Assembly: GCA_036172665.1 (NCBI GenBank)
Contig: JAYKNF010000018.1
Location: 124,001 to 188,000 of the forward strand
Origin: Prosopocoilus inquinatus
Lineage: Eukaryota; Arthropoda; Insecta; Coleoptera; Lucanidae
Direction of reading: 5' to 3'
DNA: 64,000 nt
Shown here: one piece after another, positions 54,001 through 64,000 of the stretch
Numbering within the stretch: position 1 is the stretch's first letter
Layout: the number at the start of each line of letters is the position of its first letter
The notes under the pieces: model-generated
Database searches by the model: none
Told to the model about the DNA's origin: nothing
Seen by the model: the letters and a program-made list of their open reading frames with translations, nothing else
Made by a program: the position numbers and the translations under genes

Positions 54001-57000
54001 ATCTCACATCAGACTTACTGGAGTCCATCCAAACGTCAAATAACATGATAGATAAGTAAGGATCGATTAGATACATCACAGTAACAACGCTACTGCGTGC
54101 TGTTTCGTTTAAAACTATTTCTAGCTTCAGCTGCGTCCGAGAACTTCGTATCTCACATCAAAGTTACTGGAGTCCATCGGAACGCCAAATAACATGATAG
54201 ATGAGTAAGGATCGATTAGATACATCACAGGAACAACGCTAATACGTGCTGTTTCGTTCAAAACTATTTCCATCTTCTGCTGCCTCCAAAAACTTTGTAT
54301 CTCACATCAGAGTTACTGGAGTCCATCCAAACGTCAAATAACATGATAGATGAGTAAGGATCGATTAGATACATCACAGGAACAACGCTAATACGTGTTG
54401 TTTCGTTTAAAACTATTTCCAGCTTCTGCTGCGTACGAGAACTTCGTATCTCACGTCAGGGTTACTGGAGTCCATCCAAACGTCAAATAACATGATAGAT
54501 AAGTAAGGATCGATTAGATACATCACAGGAACAACGCTAATGCGTGTTGTTTCGTTTAAAACTATTTCCAGCTTCTGCTGCGTCCGAGAACTTCGTATCT
54601 CACGTCAGGGTTACTGGAGTCCATCCAAACGTCAAATAACATGATAGATAAGTAAGGATCGATTAGATACATCACAGGAACAACGCTAATGCGTGTTGTT
54701 TCCTTTAAAACTATTTCCAGCTTCTGCTGCGTCCGAAAATTTCGTATCTCACATTAGAGTTACTGGAATCCATCCAAACGTCAAATAACATGTTAGATAA
54801 GTAAGGATCGTTTAGATACATCACAGGAACAACGCTAATACGTGTTGTTTCATTTAAAACTATTTCCAGATTCAGCTGTGTCCGAGAACTTCGTATCTCA
54901 CATCAAAGTTACTGGAGTCCATCGAAACGCCAAATAACATGATAGATGAGTAAGGATCGATTAGATACATCACAGGAACAACGCTAATGCGTGTTGTTTC
55001 GTTTAACACTATTTCCAGCTTCTGCTGCGTCCGAAAATTTCGTATCTCTCATTAGAGTCACTGGAGTCCATCGAAACGTCAAATAACATAGTAGCTAAGT
55101 AAGGATCGATTAGATACATCACAGGAACAACGCTAATACGTGTTGTTTCGTTCAAAACTATTTCCAGCTTCTGCTGCGTCCAAAAACTTTGTATCTAACA
55201 TCAGAGTTACTGGAGTCCATCTAAACCTCAAATAACATGATAGATGAGTAAGGATCGATTAGATACATCACAGGAACAACGCTAATACGTGTTGTTTCGT
55301 TTAAAACTATTTCCAGCTTCTGCTGCGTCCGAGAACTTCGTATCTCACGTCAGGGTTACTGGAGTCCATCCAAACGTCAAATAACATGATAGATAAGTAA
55401 GGATCGATTAGATACATCACAGGAACAACGCTAATGCGTGTTGTTCCGTTTAAAACTATTTCCAGCTTCTGCTGAGTATGAAAATTTCGTATCTCACATT
55501 AGAGTTACTGGAGTCCATCGAAACGTCAAATAACATGTTAGAAAAGTAAGGATCGTTTAGATATATCACAGAAACAACGCTAATACGTGTTGTTTCATTT
55601 AAAACTATTTCCAGCTTAAGCTGCGTCCGAGAACTTCGTATCTCACATCAAAGTTACTGGAGTCCATCGAAACGCCAAATAACATGATATATGAGTAAGG
55701 ATCGATTAGATACAGCACAGGAACAACGCTAATACGTGTTGTTTCGTTTAAAACTATTTCCAGCTCCTGCTGCGTCCAAAAACTTTGTATCTCACATCAG
55801 ACTTACTGGAGTCCATCCAAACGTCAAATAACATGTTAGATAAGTAAGGATCGTTTAGATACATCACAGGAACAACGCTAATACGTGTTGTTTCATTTAA
55901 AACTATTTCCAGCTTCAGCTGCGTCCGAGAACTTCGTATCTCACATCAAAGTTACTGGAGTCCATCGAAACGCCAAATAACATGATAGATGAGTAAGGAT
56001 CGATTAGATACATCACAGGAACAACGCTAATGCGTGTTGTTTCGTTTAAAACTATTTCCAGCTTCTGCTGCGCCCGAAAATTTCGTATCTCACATTAGAG
56101 TTACTGGAGTCCATCGAAACGTCAAATAACATAGTAGCTAAGTAAGGATCGATTAGATACATCACAGGAACAACGCTAATACGTGTTGTTTCGTTCAAAA
56201 CTATTTCCAGCTTCTGCTGCGTCCAAAAACTTTGTATCTCACATCAGAGTTACTGGAGTCCATCTAAACCTCAAATAACATGATAGATGAGTAAGGATCG
56301 ATTAGATACATCACAGGAACAACGCTAATACGTGTTGTTTCGTTTAAAACTATTTCCAGCTTCTGCTGCGTCCGAGAACTTCGTATCTCACGTCAGGGTT
56401 ACTGGAGTCCATCCAAACGTCAAATAACATGATAGATAAGTAAGGATCGATTAGATACATCACAGGAACAACGCTAATGCGTGTTGTTTCGTTTAAAACT
56501 ATTTCCAGCTTCTGCTGCGTCCGATAATTTCGTGTCTCACATTAGAGTTACTGGAGTCCATCGAAACGTCAAATAACATGATAGATGAGTAAGGATCGAT
56601 TAGATACATCACAGGAACAACGCTAATACGTGTTGTTTCGTTTAAAACTATTTCCAGCTTCTGCTGCGTCCGAAAACGTCGTATCTCACATCAGAGCTAC
56701 TGGAGTCCATCGAAACGCCAAATAAGATGATATATGAGTAAGGATCGATTAGATACAGCACAGGAACAACGCTAATACGTGTTGTTTCGTCTAAAACTAT
56801 TTCCAGCTCCTGCTGCGTCCATAAACTTTGTATCTCACATCAGACTTACTGGAGTCCATCCAAACGTCAAATAACATGATAGATAAGTTACTGGAGTCCA
56901 TCGAAACGCCAAATAACATGATATATGAGTAAGGATCGATTAGATACAGCACAGGAACAACGCTAATACGTGTTGTTTCGTTTAAAACTATTTCCAGCTT

Positions 57001-57229
57001 ATGCTGCGTCCAAAAACTTTGTATCTCACATCAGACTTACTAGAGTCCATCCAAACGTCAAATAACATGTTAGATAAGTAAGGATCGTTTAGATACATCA
57101 CAGGAACAACGCTAATACGTGTTGTTTCATTTAAAACTATTTCCAGCTTCAGCTGCCTCCGAGAACTTCGTATCTCACATCAAAGTTACTGGAGTCCATC
57201 GAAACGTCAAATAACATGATAGATGAGTA
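51001..57229. repeat. Mosaic satellite, partner of 40-46 kb and 62-63.5 kb
   Basis: 'aacgtgatagatgag' at 51211 matches 40292 (73 monomers + 42 bp) and 62768 (77 monomers + 84 bp). 'ctcacctcaaag' at 52811 matches 39657 and 62133. The 55.0-57.1 kb stretch repeats 44.5-46.7 kb. A rare 'cgtctaaaac' plus 'cttttgctgcg' monomer occurs twice nearby (about 52468 and 52915). Nothing but satellite is present. Confidence 0.8.
56847..56888. repeat. 42-bp truncated monomer, copy 2
   Basis: Same junction and flanks as the copy at about 46565, 10323 bp away (69 monomers + 42 bp). The upstream markers 'cgtctaaaac' and 'ccataaactttg' are also shared, so the truncation was copied with its neighbourhood rather than made afresh. 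Confidence 0.92.
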
Positions 57230-57484
57230 AGGATCGATTAGATACATCACAGGAACAACGCTAATACGTGTTGTTTCGTTCAAAACTATTTCCAGCTTCT
57301 GCTGCGTCCGAAATCTTTGTGTCTCTCATCAGAGTTACTGGAGTCCATCCAAACGTCAAATAACATGATAGATGAGTAAGGATCGATTAGATACATCACA
57401 GGAACAACGCTAATACGTGTTGTTTCGTCTAAAACTATTTCCAGCTCCTGCTGCGTCCATAAACTTTGTATCTCACATCAGACT

Positions 57485-57526
57485 TACTGGAGTCCATCCA
57501 AACGTCAAATAACATGATAGATAAGT
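57485..57526. repeat. 42-bp truncated monomer, copy 3
   Basis: Same junction again, 638 bp after copy 2 (4 monomers + 42 bp), with the same 'cgtctaaaac' and 'ccataaactttg' flank upstream. This shows a local tandem duplication of a 638-bp unit that contains the truncated copy. Confidence 0.92.
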
Positions 57527-57799
57527 TACTGGAGTCCATCGAAACGCCAAATAACATGATATATGAGTAAGGATCGATTAGATACAGCACAGGAACAACG
57601 CTAATACGTGTTGTTTCGTTTAAAACTATTTCCAGCTCCTGCTGCGTCCAAAAACTTTGTATCTCACATCAGACTTACTAGAGTCCATCCAAACGTCAAA
57701 TAACATGTTAGATAAGTAAGGATCGTTTAGATATATCACAGGAACAACGCTAATACGTGTTGTTTCATTTAAAACTATTTCCAGCTTCAGCTGCGTCCG

Positions 57800-60700
57800 A
57801 GAACTTCGTATCTCACATCAAAGTTACTGGAGTCCATCGAAACGTCAAATAACATGATAGATGAGTAAGGATCGATTAGATACATCACAGGAACAACGCT
57901 AATACGTGTTGTTTCGTTCAAAACTATTTCCAGCTTCTGCTGCGTCCGAAATCTTTGTGTCTCTCATCAGAGTTACTGGAGTCCATCCAAACGTCAAATA
58001 ACATGATAGATGAGTAAGGATCGATTAGATACATCACAGGAACAACGCTAATACGTGTTGTTTCGTTTAAAACTATTTCCAGCTTCTGCTGCGTCCGAAA
58101 ACGTCGTATCTCACATCAGAGCTACTGGAGTCCATCGAAACGCCAAATAACATGATATATGAGTAAGGATCGATTAGATACAGCACAGGAACAACGCTAA
58201 TACGTGTTGTTTCGTTCAAAACTATTTCCAGCTTCTGCTGCGTCCGAGAACTTCGTATCTCACATCTAAGTTACTGAAGTCCATCGAAACGCCAAATAAC
58301 ATGATAGATGAGTAAGGATCGATTAGATACATCACATGAACAACGCTAATGCGTGTTGTTTCGTTTAAAACTATTTCCAGGTTCTGCTGCGTCCGAGAAC
58401 TTCGTATCTCACGTCAGGGTTACTGGAGTCCATCCAAACGTCAAATAACATGATAAATAAGTAAAGATCGATTAGATACATCACAGGAACAACGCTAATG
58501 CGTGTTGTTTCGTTTAAAACTATTTCCAGCTTCTGCTGTGTCCGAAAATTTCGTTTCTCACATTAGAGTTACTGGAGTTCATCGAAACGTCAAATAACAT
58601 GATAGATGAGTAAGGATCGATTAGATACATCACAGGAACAACGCTAATGCGTGTTGTTTCGTTTAAAACTATTTCCAGCTTCTGCTGCCTCAGAAAACGT
58701 CGTATCTCCCATCAGAGCTACTGGAGTCCATCGAAACGCCAAACAACATGATAGATGAGTAAGGATCGATTAGATACATCACAGGAACAACGCTAATGCG
58801 TGTTGTTTCGTTTAAAACTATTTCCAGGTTCTGCTGCGTCCGAGAACTTCGTATCTCACGTCAGGGTTACTGGAGTCCATCCAAACGTCAAATCACATGA
58901 TAGATGAGTAAGGATCGATTAGATACATCACAGGAACAACGCTAATACGTGTTGTTTTGTTCAAAACTATTTCCAGCTTCTGCTGCGTCCGAAATCTTTG
59001 TGTCTCTCATCAGAGTTACTGGAGTCCATCCAAACGTCAAATAACATGATAGATGAGTAAGGATCGATTAGATACATCACAGGAACAACGCTAATACGTG
59101 TTGTTTCGTTTAAAACTATTTCCAGCTTCTGCTGCGTCCGAAAATTTCGTATCTCACATTAGAGTTACTGGAGTCCATCGAAACGTCAAATAACATAGTA
59201 GCTAAGTAAGGATCGATTAGATACATCACAGGAATAACGCTAATACGTGTTGTATCGTTCAAAACTATTTCCAGCTTCTGCTGCGTCCAAAAACTTTGTA
59301 TCTCACATCAGAGTTACTGGAGTCCATCCAAACGTCAAATAACATGATAGATGAGTAAGGATCGATTAGATACATCACAGGAACAACGCTAATACGTGTT
59401 GTTTCGTTTAAAACTATTTCCAGCTTCTGCTGCGTCCGAAAATTTCGTGTCTTACATTAGAGTTACTGGAGTCCATCGAAACGTCAAATAACATGATAGA
59501 TGAGTAAGGATCGATTAGATACATCACAGGAACAACGCTAATACGTGTTGTTTCGTTTAAAACTATTTCCAGCTTCTGCTGCGTCCGAAAACGTCGTATC
59601 TCACATCAGAGCTACTGGAGTCCATCGAAACGCCAAATAAGATGATATATGAGTAAGGATCGATTAGATACATCACAGGAACAACGCTAATGCGTGTTGT
59701 TTCGTCTAAAACTATTTCCAGCTCCTGCTGCGTCCATAAACTTTGTATCTCACATCAGACTTACTGGAGTCCATCCAAACGTCAAATAACATGATAGATA
59801 AGTAAGGATCGTTTAGATACATCACAGGAACAACGCTAATACGTGTTGTTTCATTTAAAACTATTTCCAGCTTCAGCTGCGTCCGAGAACTTCGTATCTC
59901 ACATCAAAGTTACTGGAGTCCATCGAAACGTCAAATAACATGATAGATGAGTAAGGATCGATTAGATACATCACAGGAACAACGCTAATACGTGTTGTTT
60001 CGTTCAAAACTATTTCCAGCTTCTGCTGCGTCCGAAATCTTTGTGTCTCTCATCAGAGTTACTGGAGTCCATCCAAACGTCAAATAACATGATAGATGAG
60101 TAAGGATCGATTAGATACATCACAGGAACAACGCTAATACGTGTTGTTTCGTTTAAAACTATTTCCAGCTTCTGCTGCGTCCGAAAACGTCGTATCTCAC
60201 ATCAGAGCTACTGGAGTCCATCGAAACGCCAAATAACATGATATATGAGTAAGGATCGATTAGATACAGCACAGGAACAACGCTAATACGTGTTGTTTCG
60301 TTCAAAACTATTTCCAGCTTCTGCTGCGTCCGAGAACTTCGTATCTCACATCTAAGTTACTGGAGTCCATCGAAACGCCAAATAACATGATAGATGAGTA
60401 AGGATCGATTAGATACATCACATGAACAACGCTAATGCGTGTTGTTTCGTTTAAAACTATTTCCAGGTTCTGCTGCGTCCGAGAACTTCGTATCTCACGT
60501 CAGGGTTACTGGAGTCCATCCAAACGTCAAATAACATGATAGATAAGTAAGGATCGATTAGATACATCACAGGAACAACGCTAATGCGTGTTGTTTCGTT
60601 TAAAACTATTTCCAGCTTCTGCTGTGTCCGAAAATTTCGTTTCTCACATTAGAGTTACTGGAGTTCATCGAAACGTCAAATAACATGATAGATGAGTAAG

Positions 60701-61030
60701 GATCGATTAGATACATCACAGGAACAACGCTAATGCGTGTTGTTTCGTTTAAAACTATTTCCAGCTTCTGCTGCCTCAGAAAACGTCGTATCTCACATCA
60801 GAGCTACTGGAGTCCATCGAAACGCCAAACAACATGATAGATGAGTAAGGATCGATTAGATACATCACAGGAACAACGCTAATGCGTGTTGTTTCGTTTA
60901 AAACTATTTCCAGGTTCTGCTGCGTCCGAGAACTTCGTATCTCACGTCAGGGTTACTGGAGTCCATCCAAACGTCAAATCACATGATAGATGAGTAAGGA
61001 TCGATTAGATACATCACAGGAACAACGCTA
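57800..61030. repeat. 14-monomer tandem duplication (2086-bp spacing)
   Basis: About 57800-58940 recurs at about 59886-61030 at 2086 bp (14 x 149). Markers are 'ctcacatctaag' (about 58259 and 60345) and 'gcctcagaaaacg' (58687 and 60773), with a third 'gcctcagaaaacg' near 61667. Just after the second copy the register shifts to 13 monomers: 'ggaataacgctaat' with 'gtatcgttc' is at 59231 and 61168. This suggests one monomer was gained or lost at the join. Confidence 0.84.
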
Positions 61031-64000
61031 ATGCGCGTTGTTTCGTTTAAAACTATTTCCAGCTTCTGCTGCGTCCGAAAATTTCGTATCTCACATTAGA
61101 GTTACTGGAGTCCATCGAAACGTCAAATAACATAGTAGCTAAGTAAGGATCGATTAGATACATCACAGGAATAACGCTAATACGTGTTGTATCGTTCAAA
61201 ACTATTTCCAGCTTCTGCTGCGTCCAAAAACTTTGTATCTCACATCAGAGTTACTGGAGTCCATCCAAACGTCAAATAACATGATAGATGAGTAAGGATC
61301 GATTAGATACATCACAGGAACAACGCTAATACGTGTTGTTTCGTTTAAAACTATTTCCAGCTTCTGCTGCGTCCGAGAACATCGTATCTCACGTCAGGGT
61401 TACTGGAGTCCATCCAAACGTCAAATAACATGATAGATAAGTAAGGATCGATTAGATACAGCACAGGAACAACGCTAATACGTGTTGTTTCGTTTAAAAC
61501 TATTTCCAGCTCCTGCTGCGTCCAAAAACTTTGTATCTCACATCAGACTTACTGGAGTCCATCCAAACGTCAAATAACATGATAGATAAGTAAGGATCGA
61601 TTAGATACATCACAGGAACAACGCTAATGCGTGTTGTTTCGTTTAAAACTATTTCCAGCTTCTGCTGCCTCAGAAAACGTCGTATCTCACATCAGAGCTA
61701 CTGGAGTCCATCGAAACGCCAAATAACATGATAGATGAGTAAGGATCGATTAGATACATCACAGGAACAACGCTAATACGTGTTGTTTCATTTAAAACTA
61801 TTTCCAGCTTCAGCTGCGTCCGAGAACTTCGTATCTCACATCAAAGTTACTGGAATCCATGGAAACGCCAAATAACATGATAGATGAGTAAGGATCGATT
61901 AGATACATCACAGGAACAACGCTAATGCGTGTTGTTTCGTTTAAAACTATTTCCAGCTTCTGCTGCGTCCGAAAATTTCGTATCTCACATTAGAGTTACT
62001 GGAGTCCATCGAAACGTCAAATATCATAGTAGCTAAGTAAGGATCGATTAGATACATCACAGGAACAACGCTAATGCGCGTTGTTTCGTTTAAAACTATT
62101 TCCAGGTTCTGCTGCGTCCGAGAACTTCGTATCTCACCTCAAAGTTACTGGAATCCATCGAAACGCCAAATAACTTGATATATGAGTAAGGATCGATTAG
62201 ATACATCACAGGAACAACGCTAATGCGTGTTGTATCGTCTAAAACTATTTCCAGCTTTTGCTGCGTCCGAAAATTTCGTATCTCATATTAGAGTTACTGG
62301 AGTCCATCGAAACGTCAAATAACATAGTAGCTAAGTAAGGATCGATTAGATACATCACAGGAACAACGCTAATACGTGTTGTTTCGTTCAAAACTATTTC
62401 CAGCTTCAGCTGCGTCCGAGAACTTCGTATCTCACATCAAAGTTACTGGAGTCCATCGAAACGCCAAATAACATGATAGATGAGTAAGGATCGATTAGAT
62501 ACATCACAGGAACAACGCTAATGCGTGTTGTTTCGTTTAAAACTATTTCCAGGTTCTGCTGCGTCCGAGAACTTCGTATCTCACGTCAGGGTTACTGGAG
62601 TCCATCCAAACGTCAAATAACATGATAGATGAGTAAGGATCGATTAGATACATCACAGGAACAACGCTAATGCGTGTTGTTTCGTTTAAAACTATTTCCA
62701 GCTTCTGCTGCGTCCGAAAATTTCGTTTCTCACATTAGAGTTACTGGAGTCCATCGAAACGTCAAATAACGTGATAGATGAGTAAGGATCGATTAGATAC
62801 ATCACAGGAACAACGCTAATGCGTGTTGTTTCGTTTAAAACTATTTCCAGTTTCTGCTGCGTCCGAAAATTTCGTATCTCACATTAGAGTTACTGGAGTC
62901 CATCGAAACGTCAAATATCATAGTAGCTAAGTAAGGATCGATTAGATACATCACAGGAACAACGCTAATACGTGTTGTTTCGTTTAAAACTACTTCCAGC
63001 TTCTGCTGCGTCCGAAAACGTCGTATCTCACATCAGAGCTACTGGAGTCCATCGAAACGCCAAATAACATGATATATGAGTAAGGATCGATTAGATACAG
63101 CACAGGAACAACGCTAATACGTGTTGTTTCGTTTAAAACTATTTCCAGCTCCTGCTGCGTCCATAAACTTTGTATCTCACATCAGACTTACTGGAGTCCA
63201 TCCAAACGTCAAATAACATGATAGATAAGTAAGGATCGATTAGATACATCACAGTAACAACGCTAATGCGTGTTGTTTCGTTTAAAACTATTTCTAGCTT
63301 CAGCTGCGTCCGAGAACTCCGTATCTCACATCAAAGTTACTGGAGTCCATCGAAACGCCAAATAACATGATAGATGAGTAAGGATCGATTAGATACATCA
63401 CAGGAACAACGCTAATACGTGTTGTTTCATTTAAAACTATTTCCAGCTTCAGCTGCGTCCGAGAACTTCGTATCTCACATCAAAGTTACTGGAGTCCATC
63501 GAAACGCCAAATAACATGATAGATGAGTAAGGATCGATTAGATACATCACAGGAACAACGCTAATGCGTGTTGTTTCGTTTAAAACTATTTCCAGCTTCT
63601 GCTGCGTCCGAAAATTTCGTTTCTCACATTAGAGTTACTGGAGTCCATCGAAACGTCAAATAACATGATAGATGAGTAAGGATCGATTAGATACATCACA
63701 GGAACAACGCTAATGCGTGTTGTTTCGTTTAAAACTATTTCTAGCTTCAGCTGCGTCCGAGAACTTCGTATCTCACATCTAAGATACTGGAGTCCATCGA
63801 AACGCCAAATAACATGATAGATGAGTAAGGATCGATTAGATACATCGCAGGAACAACGCTAATGCGTGTTGTTTCGTTTAAAACTATTTCTAGCTTCAGC
63901 TGCGTCCGAAAACGTCGTATCTCACATCAAAGTTACTGGATTCCATCGAAACGCCAAATAACATGATAGATGAGTAAGGATCGATTAGATACATCACAGG
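61031..64000. repeat. Satellite to the window end, related to 39.2-41 kb and 51.2-53.3 kb
   Basis: 'tccatgg' at 61856 and 'ctcacctc' near 62133 match 39231 and 39657, each at a whole number of monomers plus 126 bp, the 126 bp being the three truncated copies in between. The array has not ended: the last base is phase 83 of a normal monomer. Confidence 0.83.

Larger units (their letters stand above)
1..64000. repeat. Satellite DNA array, 149-bp monomer, fills the window
   Basis: Start points of successive monomers (1, 150, 299, 448, 597 and onward) are 149 bp apart, and the same phrase order continues to the last base. Each copy runs from 'tatctcac' through 'ttactgg(a)gtccatc', 'ggatcgattagatac', 'caggaacaacgctaat', 'ttgtttcgtttaaaac' and 'ctgctgcgtcc' to a variable end. 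A consensus built by eye is about 40% GC. Copies differ at a limited set of positions, and the variants come in linked combinations, giving roughly ten recognisable subtypes. No unrelated sequence interrupts the array, and all copies point the same way apart from one 29-bp inverted piece. The length and purity suggest a eukaryotic centromeric or heterochromatic satellite. The family is not one I recognise, and no function beyond structural DNA can be read from it. Confidence 0.98.

Noticed and set aside
1..64000. CRISPR array
   Set aside because: Repeats are 149 bp and directly adjacent, with no unique spacers between them and no cas genes.
1..64000. Transposon or LTR insertion within the array
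   Set aside because: Phase bookkeeping leaves no unexplained length, and no terminal repeats, poly-A tract or target-site duplication was seen.
1..64000. Naming the species or satellite family
   Set aside because: The monomer does not match centromere satellites I can recall (such as the human 171-bp alpha or Arabidopsis 178-bp types). Any name would be a guess.

Overview
The whole 64 kb window is one uninterrupted satellite-DNA array. A single repeat of 149 bp, about 40% GC, runs head to tail from the first base to the last. Taking phase position 1 at the 'tatctcac' motif on base 1, the window holds 428 full-phase copies, three 42-bp truncated copies and a final partial copy ending at phase position 83. 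The length changes I found by eye (three 1-bp deletions, two 2-bp deletions, one 4-bp deletion, one +30 bp inverted insertion, three 42-bp remnants) account exactly for the observed end phase, so I do not think a large foreign insertion was missed. I see no protein gene, RNA gene, transposon, CRISPR array or bacterial-type regulatory signal.

This is what a eukaryotic centromeric, pericentromeric or other heterochromatic block looks like. The monomer is close to one nucleosome core (147 bp) in length, as in many plant and animal centromere satellites. I do not recognise the family and cannot name the species. The centromere assignment is inference from size, purity and higher-order structure.

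Layout. The array is a patchwork of nested, in-register multi-monomer duplications. From 1 to about 19.2 kb the dominant unit is 37-38 monomers (about 5.5-5.7 kb): 1-5512, 5513-9192 and about 12292-15390 are near-identical, and about 16320-19204 repeats the 3.7-6.5 kb stretch. From about 18.5 to 31 kb shorter units of 16, 19 and 18-24 monomers dominate. An 8-monomer tandem duplication lies at 34.4-36.8 kb. From 37 to 64 kb long-range copies are seen at spacings of 84 monomers + 42 bp, 69-70 monomers + 42 bp and 14 monomers. Marker variants recur at spacings that are whole multiples of 149 bp once the small indels and truncated copies are counted, which fits repeated in-register unequal exchange or template switching.

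The two most distinctive local events are a 26-bp perfect hairpin made by an inverted piece of the monomer (22396-22449), the only reverse-oriented satellite sequence noticed, and a 42-bp truncated monomer with a 4-bp microhomology junction that has been copied to three places (46.5, 56.9 and 57.5 kb). Each monomer also carries a short dyad (phase 84-105) and a partial match to the CENP-B box (phase 104-120).
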